The notes under the pieces were generated by a model, which saw only the letters and a program-made list of their open reading frames with translations, did not search any database and was not told the origin of the DNA. A DNA stretch of 64,000 nt, from NCBI RefSeq assembly GCF_014207985.1, contig NZ_JACHMI010000001.1, forward strand, positions 9,221,001 to 9,285,000. The letters are read 5' to 3'. Of this stretch, positions 8,082 to 16,948 are shown piece after piece (position 1 is the first letter of the stretch; every line of letters starts with the position of its first letter). Source of the DNA: Nonomuraea rubra. Lineage in GTDB: Bacteria > Actinomycetota > Actinomycetes > Streptosporangiales > Streptosporangiaceae. The translations under genes and the position numbers were made by a program.

Positions 8082-9089
8082 TCAGAACGTGATGACGCGA
8101 CGGCCGCCCGGGGAGCCGCCGCCCATGGCGTCGAGCGCGGCCGGGGCCTCGTCCAGCGTGATCGGGGTGACCTGGGGCAGGATGCCGTGCTGCGCGGAGA
8201 AGGCCAGCGTGTCGCGCAGGTCGTGCGGCGAGCCCGACGGCGAGGCCATGACGCGCAGCCGGTTGAGCACCATCGGCTGGGCGGCGAGGGTGAGCGGCGT
8301 GTTGTCGTAGCCGCAGAGCACGAGCGTGCCGTCGGGCGCGAGCCCGGTCAGGGCGGCGGCGGCCGCCTCGTTGGAGGGGGCGGCGTTCAGGATGACGTTC
8401 GCGCCGCCGTCCCACGCCTTGAGCGCGGCGGCGGGGTCGGTGTCGCGGGTGGCCACGTACAGCTCCGCGCCGAGCTCCTTGGCGGTCGCCTCGCCGCCGG
8501 CCGAGCGGCCGACCACCGCGACCCTGGCGCCCATGGCGGCGGCGTACCTGATGGCCAGGGCGCCGATGCCGCCGCTGCCGATGACGGCCACGCGGGAGCC
8601 GGGCCCGGCGCCGGCCTGCCGCAGGCCGTTGAACGCGGTCAGGCCCGCGCACATGAGCGGCGCCGCGGCCACCGGGTCGAGGCCGGCCGGGAGCGGGGTC
8701 ACGTACCCGCCCTTGAGCAGGGCGTACTCGGCGTAGCCGCCGTCGGCGACGATGCCGGTGACGCGCTTGGCCGGGCAGAGGATCTGGTCGCCGGACACGC
8801 AGTAGTCGCAGTGGCCGCACGAGTCGTACAGGAACTGGGCGCCGACCGCGTCGCCCACGGACAGGCCCGTGACGCCGCTGCCGAGCGCGGCGACCGTGCC
8901 GGTGATCTCGTGGCCGGGCACGACGGGGAAGCGGGCGAAGGGGTAGTGCCCGCGCAGCAGGTTGAGGTCCGTGAAGCACAGGCCGCAGGCGGTGACCTGG
9001 ACCAGGACCTCGCCCGGGCCCGGCTCCGGGATCTCGCGTTCGATCAGGGACAGCGGGGTGTCGACCCCGGTGGCGAGTGCTGCTCGCAT
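8082..9089 (-). CDS. Zinc-dependent alcohol dehydrogenase (MDR family)
   Basis: A 335-residue medium-chain dehydrogenase. The catalytic zinc ligands are Cys 38 (CGLCFTD) and His 60-Glu 61 (PGHE). The structural-zinc lobe is visible as CGHCDYC with a further Cys. The Rossmann loop VAVIGSGGIGALA follows. The protein oxidises an alcohol or reduces an aldehyde with NAD(P). It starts a leftward three-gene group with the SDR and XdhC-like genes. An XRE regulator lies 83 bp upstream on the same strand, separated by a terminator-like hairpin. Confidence 0.93.
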   Translation of the reverse strand: MRAALATGVDTPLSLIEREIPEPGPGEVLVQVTACGLCFTDLNLLRGHYPFARFPVVPGHEITGTVAALGSGVTGLSVGDAVGAQFLYDSCGHCDYCVSGDQILCPAKRVTGIVADGGYAEYALLKGGYVTPLPAGLDPVAAAPLMCAGLTAFNGLRQAGAGPGSRVAVIGSGGIGALAIRYAAAMGARVAVVGRSAGGEATAKELGAELYVATRDTDPAAALKAWDGGANVILNAAPSNEAAAAALTGLAPDGTLVLCGYDNTPLTLAAQPMVLNRLRVMASPSGSPHDLRDTLAFSAQHGILPQVTPITLDEAPAALDAMGGGSPGGRRVITF

Positions 9090-9163
9090 GACGGTTCCTC
9101 CCGCGGTCCGGGTGACGCCCCCGTCCCGCTGTCACCAGCGTGCCGCACCCGCGCCGGAACAGC

Positions 9164-9182
9164 CTGGGGTGCTCAACCCCAG
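9164..9182 (-). terminator. Short hairpin at the end of the XRE regulator gene
   Basis: CTGGGGT and ACCCCAG form a perfect 7-bp stem with a 5-base loop that contains the TGA stop of the XRE gene. No T-run follows, so any termination would be weak. Confidence 0.45.
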
Positions 9183-10042
9183 CTTCTGAACAGCCCGAAC
9201 GCCGGCCCGGGGGTGTCGCGCCAGACCTCGGCGGGGTCGAGCGCGGCCAGCTTCCGCACGGCGCCGGCGTCGTCGGGGACGAACCAGAGCAGCCGCTGGG
9301 CGGCGTCGGCGGTGACGATGCTGTTGCAGGTGACCTTGAGGGTGCCGAGCGCGGGGTTGACGACCCGCTTGTACTCCTCGTGGCGCACCTTGACCTCGCG
9401 TGCCCGCCACAGCCCGGCGAACTCGTCGCTCGTGCCCAGCAGGTGATCGACGAGCGCGCGGCCGGCCGGGTCGGCGGTGCCGCGCCGGGCGACGGCGGCC
9501 CGCAGGTCGGAGACGAGCAGCCGGGAGTGGTACTCGTGGTCCTCGGGCGGGTAGAGGTCGCGGGTGGCCGGGACGGTGAACCAGTGGAACAGGAAGCTGG
9601 CCCGCACGCCGGTCAGCCCCGCCTGCGGCCCGACGAGCACCTGCGCGGCGTGGTTCTGGACGACCACCTCGTGCAGGTCGGTGATCACCATGGCAGGGGT
9701 GTCCTGGAGCCGGTCCATGAGCTGGCGCAGCGCCTCCTGCATGGGCACGGGCTCGGCGCCGAGCGGCGCCGGATGGCCGGTCAGGTGGAACAGGTGGGCG
9801 GTCTCGTCCGGGTCGAGGCGCAGGGCGCGGGCCAGGGCGTGCAGCACCGGCTCCGACGGGCACTGGCCGCGGCCCTGCTCCAGCTCGGTGTAGTAGTCGG
9901 CGGACATGCTGGCCAGCTCCGCCACCTCGTCCCTGCGCAGGCCGGGCACCCGCCGCCGGGTGCCCGGCGGCAGGCCGACGGCCTGCGGGGCGAGCCGGTC
10001 CCTGCGCGACTTCAGGAACGCGCCCAGTTCCGCGAGATCCAC
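9173..10042 (-). CDS. XRE-family regulator with MmyB-like ligand-binding domain
   Basis: The GTG at 10042 has a GGGGAGGAAACG ribosome site and gives 289 residues; a 44-codon upstream extension overlaps the LacI gene and is rejected. The N-terminal third is an XRE helix-turn-helix (GLRRDEVAELASMSADYYTELEQGRG). The rest is the PAS-like MmyB domain seen in many actinobacterial regulators beside dehydrogenase genes, with VVVQNHAAQVLVG and VNPALGTLKV. It lies just upstream of the alcohol dehydrogenase group on the same strand. In this family the usual target is an adjacent oxidoreductase gene, so that group is the likely target. Confidence 0.88.
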   Translation of the reverse strand: MDLAELGAFLKSRRDRLAPQAVGLPPGTRRRVPGLRRDEVAELASMSADYYTELEQGRGQCPSEPVLHALARALRLDPDETAHLFHLTGHPAPLGAEPVPMQEALRQLMDRLQDTPAMVITDLHEVVVQNHAAQVLVGPQAGLTGVRASFLFHWFTVPATRDLYPPEDHEYHSRLLVSDLRAAVARRGTADPAGRALVDHLLGTSDEFAGLWRAREVKVRHEEYKRVVNPALGTLKVTCNSIVTADAAQRLLWFVPDDAGAVRKLAALDPAEVWRDTPGPAFGLFRSWG

Positions 10043-10059
10043 CGTTTCCTCCCCGTTGG

Positions 10060-11067
10060 TCAGCGGCTCGATTCCCTGATCACGAGCTCGAAGGGCGCCA
10101 CGTACTGGCCGGTCGGGCGCAGCGGCGCGGCGATGCGCCGGGTCACCAGCTCGACGGCCGTGGCGGCCATCCACCGATGGTCGGGCGCCACCGTGGTCAG
10201 CGACGGCACCGCGTACGCCGCCGCCGGGATGTCGTCGAAGCCGGCGACCCGCACGTCTTCGGGGACGCGCAGGCCGCGGTCGGCCAGGCCGCGCAGGACG
10301 CCCAGGGCGACGGTGTCGGTCACCGCCACCACGCCGTCCACCTCGCGGCCGGAGTCGGCCAGGCGGTGAGCCGCGGCGCGCCCCGCCTCCATGTCCATGC
10401 CGTCGAGGGCGAACAGCAGCGGCGGCTCCACGTCGAGGCCGCGTTCGGCGAGTGCGGCGCGGTAGCCGCGGTAGCGGCGGGTCACCACGTTCACGCCGTC
10501 GAGGCCGCCGCCGGTGACGATGGCGATCCGGCGGCAGCCCTGGCCGGCCAGGTGCGCGGTGGCGGCGTGCGCGCCCTCCTCGTTGGGCATGGCGACGTGG
10601 TCGAAGCGGCCGCCGAAGTCCTGCTCGCCCAGCATCACGACGGGATAGCGGGCGTCGGCGGGCTCCTCCACCCGGTCGAGCTCGACGGCGCTGAGGATCA
10701 GCCCGTCGAACTGCAGGGTGCGGGAGCGGGCGATGGCGTCGGCCTCACCGCCGGCGTCGGCGCCCGACTCCTCGACCGCGACGTGGAAGCCGCGCCGCCG
10801 CGCCTCGCCGATCACGTGGGAGGCGAGATGGCCGAAGTACGCGGCCTCGATGTCCGGCACGGCCAGGCCGATCACGCCGGTCCGCCCGGACTTGAGCGTG
10901 CGGGCGGAGACGTTGACGCGGTAGCCCGACTCGCGGATGGCCTCCAGGACGCGCCTGCGGACCGGGTCGCTGACCCCGGCGCGGTTGTTGACCACGTTGG
11001 AGACCGTCATCTTCGACACCCCGGCCAGCCGGGCGACGTCTCCCATGGTCACCATGCCGTGCCCCAC
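10060..11067 (-). CDS. LacI-family transcriptional regulator
   Basis: The 335-residue protein begins at GTG 11067 behind GGGGAGAGC. The N-terminal LacI helix-turn-helix reads MGDVARLAGVSKMTVSNVVN, with the hinge-helix segment NVSARTLKSG. The periplasmic-binding-protein-like sugar domain follows (GVIGLAVPDIE, VAGFDDIPAAAYAVPSLTTV). It lies directly downstream of the arabinofuranosidase gene on the same strand, 56 bp away. The arabinose-type operators at 12667-12704 or 14101-14180 are its natural candidate targets, with an arabinose-derived inducer. Which operator it binds is not shown. Confidence 0.93.
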   Translation of the reverse strand: MGHGMVTMGDVARLAGVSKMTVSNVVNNRAGVSDPVRRRVLEAIRESGYRVNVSARTLKSGRTGVIGLAVPDIEAAYFGHLASHVIGEARRRGFHVAVEESGADAGGEADAIARSRTLQFDGLILSAVELDRVEEPADARYPVVMLGEQDFGGRFDHVAMPNEEGAHAATAHLAGQGCRRIAIVTGGGLDGVNVVTRRYRGYRAALAERGLDVEPPLLFALDGMDMEAGRAAAHRLADSGREVDGVVAVTDTVALGVLRGLADRGLRVPEDVRVAGFDDIPAAAYAVPSLTTVAPDHRWMAATAVELVTRRIAAPLRPTGQYVAPFELVIRESSR

Positions 11068-11123
11068 GCTCCGCTCTCCCCGCGCTCCTCATCGAGCTTA
11101 TCGCGCCCCACCTGCGCGCACGG

Positions 11124-12641
11124 TCAGCCCAGCCTGCCCTCGACCGTGATGAAGGAGTGGGCGGGCAGGTGCACGCGCAGCCCGTTCGCCGTGGCCGTGA
11201 CCTGGTCGTGGGCGCGCGGGGCGATGGTGTCCGGCGCGCCGGGAGTGTTGTGGTCCTGGAGGTTGCCGGCGGTGAGGATGCGGGCGCGGACGCCGGACAG
11301 GGCGCCGCCGCGCAGGTCGAGCTCGACGTCTGCGGGGGCGCCGGCGTCCAGGTTGGACAGGGAGACGAGCACCTTGCCGTCCTTGCGGCTGGCCGACAGC
11401 GAGACGGTGGCCAGCGTCTCTCGGGCAGGCACCCCCGCGGGCAGGTCGACCCGGAGCGAGGCGGCGTCCTGGTGGCCCTTGTTCATCTCGAACACGTGAT
11501 AGGTCGGGGTGAGCACCAGGGCCTTGGTGTCGGGGTCGGTGAGGATCATGGCCTGCAGCACGTTGACGGTCTGGGCGATGTTGGCCATGACCAGGCGGTC
11601 GGCGTGGCGGTGGAAGATGTCGAAGTGCAGGCTCGCGACCAGGGCGTCCCTGAGCGTGTTCTGCTGGTAGAGGAAGCCGGGGTTGGTGCCGGGCTCGACG
11701 TTCCACCAGGTGCCCCACTCGTCCAGCACCAGGCCGACGTGCTTGCCGGGGTCGTAGCAGTCCATCACGTTGGCGTGGCCGGTGATCAGCTCGTCCACGT
11801 ACGCGGCCTTGGCCAGCGTGCGGTAGTAGTCGTCGGTGTCGAAGACGGTGGCGTCGCCCTTGTCCTGCCAGGTGCCGGGGATCGTGTAGTAGTGGAACGA
11901 CAGCGCCTGCATGAACGGCTGCGGCCGGTAGGCGCAGCCCAGCTCGCCGAGCTGCTTCATCAGCGTCTCGGTCCAGGCGTAGTCGGCGGAGTTGGCGCCG
12001 GCGGCGATGCGGTAGAGCTTGTTGCCGCCGTGGTCGCGGCAGTAGGTGCCGAACCGGCGGGCCTCGGCGGCGTACTGCTGGGCGGACATGTTGCCGCCGC
12101 AGCCCCACGCCTCGTTGCCGAGCCCCCAGAAGCGGATCTTCCACGGCTCCTCGCGGCCGTTCTGCTTGCGCAGCCTGACCATCGGGGAGTCGCCGTCGCG
12201 GGTCAGGTACTCGACCCAGTCGCTCATCTCGCGCACGGTGCCCGACCCGACATTTCCGGAAATGTACGGCTCCGCGCCGAGCAGCTCGCACAGCGCCATG
12301 AACTCGTGCGTGCCGAAGTGGTTGTTCTCCTCGACGTTGCCCCAGTGGGTGTTGACCATCGACGGGCGGTCCTGCTTGGGCCCGATGCCGTCCATCCAGT
12401 GGTACTCGTCGGCGAAGCAGCCGCCCGGCCAGCGCAGGTTCGGGATGTCCAGCGCGCGCAGCGCTTCGACCACGTCCAGGCGGATCCCGCCCTCGTTCGG
12501 GATCTCGCTGTCCTCGCCCACGTAGAAGCCGCCGTAGATGCACCGGCCCAGGTGCTCGGCGAAGTGGCCGTACAGGTGCCGGCTGATCACCGGGCCGGGC
12601 ACGTCGAGGTTGATGACAGCGGGCACGACCTGGTCACTCAT
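11124..12641 (-). CDS. GH51 alpha-L-arabinofuranosidase
   Basis: The ATG at 12641 has AAAGGG seven bases upstream and gives 505 residues; an upstream TTG would run through the operator and is rejected. The GH51 acid/base Glu is at 177 in GLGNEAWG, and the nucleophile Glu at 308 in LDEWGTWW. The N-terminal [12 protein letters not shown] and [13 protein letters not shown] are family hallmarks, and a C-terminal beta-sandwich ends the protein. No signal peptide is visible, so it acts inside the cell, releasing arabinose from imported arabino-oligosaccharides. It works with the secreted GH43 protein encoded upstream. Expression is probably controlled by the inverted repeat at 12667-12704. Confidence 0.96.
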   Translation of the reverse strand: MSDQVVPAVINLDVPGPVISRHLYGHFAEHLGRCIYGGFYVGEDSEIPNEGGIRLDVVEALRALDIPNLRWPGGCFADEYHWMDGIGPKQDRPSMVNTHWGNVEENNHFGTHEFMALCELLGAEPYISGNVGSGTVREMSDWVEYLTRDGDSPMVRLRKQNGREEPWKIRFWGLGNEAWGCGGNMSAQQYAAEARRFGTYCRDHGGNKLYRIAAGANSADYAWTETLMKQLGELGCAYRPQPFMQALSFHYYTIPGTWQDKGDATVFDTDDYYRTLAKAAYVDELITGHANVMDCYDPGKHVGLVLDEWGTWWNVEPGTNPGFLYQQNTLRDALVASLHFDIFHRHADRLVMANIAQTVNVLQAMILTDPDTKALVLTPTYHVFEMNKGHQDAASLRVDLPAGVPARETLATVSLSASRKDGKVLVSLSNLDAGAPADVELDLRGGALSGVRARILTAGNLQDHNTPGAPDTIAPRAHDQVTATANGLRVHLPAHSFITVEGRLG

Positions 12642-12666
12642 GGGGGCACCCTTTTCTCGCACGGGA

Positions 12667-12716
12667 TGTGTATCGATAAAGCGAGGCAACTTTATCGATA
12701 CACATGCCGGTGTCAA
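12667..12716 (-). promoter_or_regulatory. Promoter with twin TATCGATA operator of the arabinofuranosidase gene
   Basis: TGTGTATCGATAAAG (12667-12681) and CTTTATCGATACACA (12690-12704) are perfect inverted repeats with 15-bp arms around 8 bp. Each arm holds its own palindrome TATCGATA, with centres 22 bp apart, about two helical turns. On the minus strand TTGACA (12711-12716) and TAAAGT (12689-12694) form a candidate promoter with a 16-bp spacer. One arm fills the spacer and the other lies just downstream, an arrangement suited to repression by a LacI-type dimer pair. Confidence 0.8.
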
Positions 12717-12723
12717 GAGCGCT

Positions 12724-14088
12724 CTACGGGGTCAGGCGGAACGTGGCGTCGGCCCGGTCGGTGGCGGTGCCGATCGGGTCCACGCGCAGCAGGTAGTTGC
12801 TGTGCCGCAGGTAGCGGTCGGGGAAGTTGTGCGAGCGGAACGACGACCAGGCGGAGTCGGCCAGGCCCGCGACCCGGTGGAAGGTGGCGTCGGCGCGGAA
12901 GGCCGCGGTGTTGTCGCCGGGGTCGAGCCGGATCTCGTAGTTGTAGTGGCGCAGGTAGCGGCCGGGATAGTTGACCGACTCGAACGACACCCCGGCGGAG
13001 TCGGCCAGGCCGGGCACCATGCGCCAGAGCTGGTCCTGGTAGGGGTCGAAGGGGTAGGCGTCCAGGCGGCCGGCCAGGTCGGCGTGGCGGACGTAGCGGT
13101 CGGGGAAGTTGGAGGACTTCAGCCGCGTCCAGGCCGGGGTTCCCCATCGGCTGACCAGGGCGTTGTACTCGGCGGTGGTGATGCCGGCGATGGAGCCGTG
13201 CTTGGCGTTCAGCGGCGGGGTGTAGGCGCGCTGGTCGAGCGCCGTCCAGGAGTTGCCGCCGACGTTGGTGGACGACCAGGCGTAGTAGTCGTTGTTGACC
13301 GGGCTGAAGGAGTCGCCCCAGAGCCACCAGCCGGTGCCGGCGTTGTTCTTGATCAGCAGCGGCGCCTCCATGGCGCTGCCCTGGCGCAGGCCGCTGGTGT
13401 AGGTGGTGTAGCTGTTGGGGGCGCCGGTGGTGGAGCGGGCGCCGTAGAGGAGCCCGTTGGAGAGGTTCTTGTAGTACAGGTAGAAGGTCGGGCCGTCCAC
13501 CACGATGTCGCCGTCCAGCACGGGGAAGCCGGGGCTGAAGTACACCTGGTTGGCGGTGACCGTGCGGAAGTCCGTGGTGTAGTTGACCATGAACACGTCG
13601 GTGGTGCCGTTGTGGGCCGAGTAGACGATGCCGTACTGGCCTCGGGCGGCGTCCCAGAACGCGGTGGGCGCCCAGGTGTGGGTTGCCAGGTTGTGCATCC
13701 GGATGCGGCGGTAGCCGGTGAAGCTCGTCAGGTCGGTGGAGTCCCAGACGTGCAGGTACTGGTTCTGCTGGCCGAAGTCGGTGCCGTTGAGGTCGGTGGC
13801 CAGGATGACGAACGTGCCGTCCTGCTTGCGCAGGACGAACGGGTCGCGCAGGCCGAGGGTGCCGGCGGTGGGGGTGACGACCGGGTTGTTCTGGTTGAGC
13901 GGGGTCCAGTTCAGGCCGTCCTGGCTGACCGCCAGGTGCAGGCCGTAGTTGGCGCCGTTCATGTTCGGCGACTCGGTGAAGTACGCGAACACGTACGCGC
14001 TGTTCGCGGCCGAGGCCGGGGCGGCGTTGACGGCGAGCACCGCGCATAACGCGGCCAGGAGGGCGAGTGCTCTTCGGCGGAGGTTCAC
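12724..14088 (-). CDS. Secreted GH43-like arabinan-active enzyme with AbfB (CBM42) domain
   Basis: The GTG at 14088 follows AAGGGAG and gives 454 residues with a signal peptide ([19 protein letters not shown], cleavage near APASA-AN). About residues 30-310 look like a GH43-type five-bladed propeller, including [28 protein letters not shown] and [10 protein letters not shown]. The last 140 residues carry repeated FPDRYx[13 protein letters not shown] units typical of the AbfB arabinose-binding trefoil. It should cut arabinan or arabinoxylan side chains outside the cell and feed the intracellular GH51. I cannot place all three catalytic acids with certainty. The operators upstream differ from the GH51 operator. 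Confidence 0.88.
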   Translation of the reverse strand: MNLRRRALALLAALCAVLAVNAAPASAANSAYVFAYFTESPNMNGANYGLHLAVSQDGLNWTPLNQNNPVVTPTAGTLGLRDPFVLRKQDGTFVILATDLNGTDFGQQNQYLHVWDSTDLTSFTGYRRIRMHNLATHTWAPTAFWDAARGQYGIVYSAHNGTTDVFMVNYTTDFRTVTANQVYFSPGFPVLDGDIVVDGPTFYLYYKNLSNGLLYGARSTTGAPNSYTTYTSGLRQGSAMEAPLLIKNNAGTGWWLWGDSFSPVNNDYYAWSSTNVGGNSWTALDQRAYTPPLNAKHGSIAGITTAEYNALVSRWGTPAWTRLKSSNFPDRYVRHADLAGRLDAYPFDPYQDQLWRMVPGLADSAGVSFESVNYPGRYLRHYNYEIRLDPGDNTAAFRADATFHRVAGLADSAWSSFRSHNFPDRYLRHSNYLLRVDPIGTATDRADATFRLTP

Positions 14089-14100
14089 GGCGAGCTCCCT

Positions 14101-14193
14101 TGTTAGCGTTAACATCCTGTCGGGCGAAGGACCGGTAACGACCGAGCACGTGGAGATGTGCACGAGTGTTAACGCGAACAGAGCGACCGTCAA
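14101..14193 (-). promoter_or_regulatory. Two LacI-type near-palindromes and -35 upstream of the GH43 gene
   Basis: TGTTAGCGTTAACA (14101-14114) and TGTTAACGCGAACA (14167-14180) each match TGTTAACGCTAACA with about one mismatch. Their spacing is 66 bp, about six helical turns. On the minus strand a TTGACG (14188-14193) lies just upstream of the second site, which would then occupy the promoter core. The divergent CadD-like gene shares this interval. Confidence 0.6.
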
Positions 14194-14254
14194 GGGCCTC
14201 CGGAATGGGTTAGGGTCGCCCGGGACGGATCGGCCGGGAGAAAGCACGGGCCAC

Positions 14255-14851
14255 GTGAATCTGGGTATCGCCGGGCAGGCCGCGGGGCTGTTCGCCGTCA
14301 CCAACGTCGACGACCTCCTCGTCCTCGCGCTCTTCTTCGCGCGGGGAGCCGGCCTGCGCTCGGCCGCCGCCCGGGTCGTGGCCGGGCAGTATCTCGGCTT
14401 CCTCGCCATCCTCGCCGTGGCGGTGGCCGCCGCGTTCGGCGCCGCCCTGCTGCCCGCCGCGGTCGTCCCGTACCTCGGGCTGCTCCCGCTCGCCCTGGGG
14501 GTGAAGGCGGGATGGCGGGCGTGGCGCGGCCGTCACGGCGGCGAGGACCCGCCCGACGGGGCCGGGGGCGGGCCGGGGGCGCTGGAGGTGGCCGCGGTGA
14601 CCTTCGCCAACGGCGGCGACAACATCGGCGTGTACGTGCCCGTCTTCGCCACCTCGGGCCATGGCGGTATGACCGTCTACGTCGCCGTCTTCCTCGTCCT
14701 GGTGGCCGTCTGGTGCGCGGCGGGGCGGTTCCTCGCCACCCGCCCGGTGATCGCCAGGGCGCTCGGCCGGTGGGGGCACGTGCTGCTGCCGGTGGTCCTG
14801 ATCGGGCTCGGCCTGGTCATCCTCGCCGAGGGCGGCGCCTTCGGCCTGTAG
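14255..14851 (+). CDS. CadD-family membrane transporter
   Basis: The 198-residue protein has about five membrane segments. It shows the signatures of the cadmium-resistance transporter family (PF03596): TNVDDLLVLALFFARG near the N-terminus and TFANGGDNIGVYVPVFA after the central loop. Family members export cadmium or other divalent or cationic solutes. The GTG start at 14255 has only a distant GGGAG; other starts upstream have no better site. It stands alone, divergent from the GH43 gene and convergent with an MFS gene, and no metal-sensing regulator is adjacent. Confidence 0.85.
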   Translation: MNLGIAGQAAGLFAVTNVDDLLVLALFFARGAGLRSAAARVVAGQYLGFLAILAVAVAAAFGAALLPAAVVPYLGLLPLALGVKAGWRAWRGRHGGEDPPDGAGGGPGALEVAAVTFANGGDNIGVYVPVFATSGHGGMTVYVAVFLVLVAVWCAAGRFLATRPVIARALGRWGHVLLPVVLIGLGLVILAEGGAFGL

Positions 14852-14908
14852 GGAACCCGCCCACCGCAGCCGGTCGCCGGCCGGGCAGACCGGCCTTTAG
14901 CAGGCCGC

Positions 14909-16054
14909 TCACCACACCCGGTCGCCGGCCGGGCGCAGCCGGACGGCCAGCGCGCTGAGCAGCAGCGCCGCGACGACGATGGAGGCCAGGGCGAGGCGGA
15001 GGCCGGCCAGGCCGCTCAGCGCGCCGATCAGGGCGGGCGCCACGATCGACGCTCCGGGGAACTGGCCGAGCTCGACCATCGACACGCCCTCGCTCGGCGA
15101 CAGCCCCTCCTGGTGGGCCGCCATCGTGTAGAGAGCGGGGTTGACGGCCGCCATGCCGACCCCGAGCACGACGAACCCTGCCACCGCCGCAGCCGGGGTG
15201 CCGATCAGCAGGCAGAGGCCGAAGCCGCCCGCCGCGAACAGGGTGCACGCGCGTACCGTGCGGGCGAGGCCCAGGCGGGCGGTGACCCGGTCCACGGCCA
15301 GCAGCGCCACTGTGCCGGTCGTGGCGGCGACGGTGTAGGAGACGCCTCCGGCGACCGGGCCGGCGCCCATGGTGTCGGAGACGTAGACGGCGTTCCAGAG
15401 CATCGCCGCCTCCGAGACGAACCCGGACAGGAACGCCATCGCGGTCAGCGGAAGCACGCCGCGGGTGAAGCGCCCGCGCAGCCGCCCCGCTCCCCCGCCC
15501 GCCTCGCGCGGCAACCAGCGGGCCGTGGCCGCCAGGCAGAGGCCGAGCAGCGCGCTCGTCAGCACGAACTGCGCCCACGGGCGCACCTCCAGCGCCGCCG
15601 CCAGGGTGCCGGTCAGGCCGCCGGCCAGCGTGCCCGCGCCGAAGCAGGCGTCGAAGCCGCCCATGAGGGGCCTGCCGTAGCGGCGCTGGACCTCCAGGGC
15701 CAGCGCGCCCATGGGGACGGCCATGACGAAGGAGACCAGGGCCCACGTGGACAGGCCGAGCACCACCGCGGCGAAGCTGCCCGAGGCGGCGAGCGGGGGC
15801 ACGGTGAGCAGGACGAGCGCGGCCCCGGCGACGCCGAGCAACCGGTTGGGGACCCGGCCCACGAGCAGCACGATCACGCAGAGGCCGGCGACGTTGCCGA
15901 GGCTCGGCACGGTGTTCGCCAGGCCCCAGAGGGCGTCGTCCGCGCCCACCTGCCGGCGGATCTCGGGCACCCGGGCGGCCCACCCGCCGATGGGCACGCT
16001 CATGATCACGTAGAGCAGGGACACGGCCACCCTGGCCCGGACCGGTGCGGACAT
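14909..16054 (-). CDS. MFS transporter
   Basis: A 381-residue, 11-12-helix major facilitator of the YbjJ-like type. The N-terminal SVPIGGWAARVPEIRRQVG and a conserved GG-DACFGAGTLAGGLTGTL stretch are characteristic. These proteins resemble fucose/drug permeases, but substrates are rarely known. The gene is divergent from the AraC-type regulator at 16185, which makes that regulator a candidate controller. The 57 bp before the convergent CadD-like gene hold two copies of a CGGTCGCCGGCCGGGC motif, one of them in the tail of this gene. Confidence 0.9.
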   Translation of the reverse strand: MSAPVRARVAVSLLYVIMSVPIGGWAARVPEIRRQVGADDALWGLANTVPSLGNVAGLCVIVLLVGRVPNRLLGVAGAALVLLTVPPLAASGSFAAVVLGLSTWALVSFVMAVPMGALALEVQRRYGRPLMGGFDACFGAGTLAGGLTGTLAAALEVRPWAQFVLTSALLGLCLAATARWLPREAGGGAGRLRGRFTRGVLPLTAMAFLSGFVSEAAMLWNAVYVSDTMGAGPVAGGVSYTVAATTGTVALLAVDRVTARLGLARTVRACTLFAAGGFGLCLLIGTPAAAVAGFVVLGVGMAAVNPALYTMAAHQEGLSPSEGVSMVELGQFPGASIVAPALIGALSGLAGLRLALASIVVAALLLSALAVRLRPAGDRVW

Positions 16055-16184
16055 GCCTGAACACCTCCGTGACCCCTCGCCGTCGGCCGGTGCCGTGGCA
16101 CGCTATGGTCCGGCCGCGCGTCCCGTCAACTGTGCGATCCTGTGGGCGTACAGCAGTGATCCCCGACTCCAGCGAGGGAGTCCG

Positions 16185-16886
16185 ATGGGCTTGGAGGTCG
16201 AGAGCCGGCCGTCCGACTCGCCGTACGTCGAGCGGGTGTGGCGCAGCCGCAGCGACGACGTCGCGCGCATGACGTCCATCGCGTCGGCGAGCTGGGACCT
16301 GGTCTTCTGGGAGCACGGCGGGCAGGTCAGCGCGGCCGTGCAGGGGCCGGAGACGCGGGCCACCCCGGCCCCGGTCCCCGAGTACGCCACGTTCTTCGGC
16401 ATCAGCTTCGCCGTCGGCGCCTCGATGCCGCACTTCCCGATGGAGCGGCTGGTCGACGGCAACGTGGAGATCCCGGGCACGACGCGCAGGTCGTTCCACC
16501 TGAAGGGGTCCACCTGGCGGCTGCCCGGCTACGACGACGCGGAGTGGTTCGTGCGGCGGCTGGTGCGCGAGGAGATCCTGGTCCTCGACCCGGTCGTGGC
16601 CGCGGTGCTCGGCGGCGGGCCGGCGGGCGTGTCGGCGCGCACGGTGCAGCGGCGCTTCGTGGCGGCGACCGGGCTCACCCGGGGCACGATCCGGCAGATC
16701 GGCCGCGCCAGGCAGGCGGCGGGGCTGCTCCAGGACGGGGTGCCGGCGCACGACGTGATCCACCGGCTGGGCTACTTCGACCAGCCGCACCTGGCGCGCT
16801 CGTTGTCCCGCTACGTCGGGCGCACCGCGACCCAGCTGGCCGGACGGACCTCGCCCGAGCCGCTGTCGCTCCTGTACAGGACCTGA
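16185..16886 (+). CDS. AraC-family transcriptional regulator
   Basis: The ATG at 16185 follows CGAGGGAGTCCG, an ideal ribosome site; the frame is open further upstream but unsupported. The 233-residue protein has an N-terminal sensor half and a C-terminal AraC DNA-binding half: SARTVQRRFVAATGLT is the first helix-turn-helix, and HDVIHRLGYFDQPHLARSL with YVGRTATQLA is the second. It faces away from the MFS transporter gene across 130 bp, a typical regulator-exporter arrangement. Inducer unknown. Confidence 0.88.
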   Translation: MGLEVESRPSDSPYVERVWRSRSDDVARMTSIASASWDLVFWEHGGQVSAAVQGPETRATPAPVPEYATFFGISFAVGASMPHFPMERLVDGNVEIPGTTRRSFHLKGSTWRLPGYDDAEWFVRRLVREEILVLDPVVAAVLGGGPAGVSARTVQRRFVAATGLTRGTIRQIGRARQAAGLLQDGVPAHDVIHRLGYFDQPHLARSLSRYVGRTATQLAGRTSPEPLSLLYRT

Positions 16887-16925
16887 TCACAGGCGGTAAA
16901 GCAACCCCGGCATGGCACCTTTGGC

Positions 16926-16942
16926 AAGGTTAGCCTAACCTT
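16926..16942. promoter_or_regulatory. IdeR/DmdR-type iron box
   Basis: AAGGTTAGCCTAACCTT is a perfect 17-bp palindrome around one central base. It closely matches the actinobacterial iron box TTAGGTTAGGCTAACCTAA. It ends six bases before the ATG of the ABC ATPase gene, so iron-loaded IdeR/DmdR would cover the -10 region and the start, repressing the whole importer operon when iron is plentiful. Confidence 0.88.
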
Positions 16943-16948
16943 AGGCCC

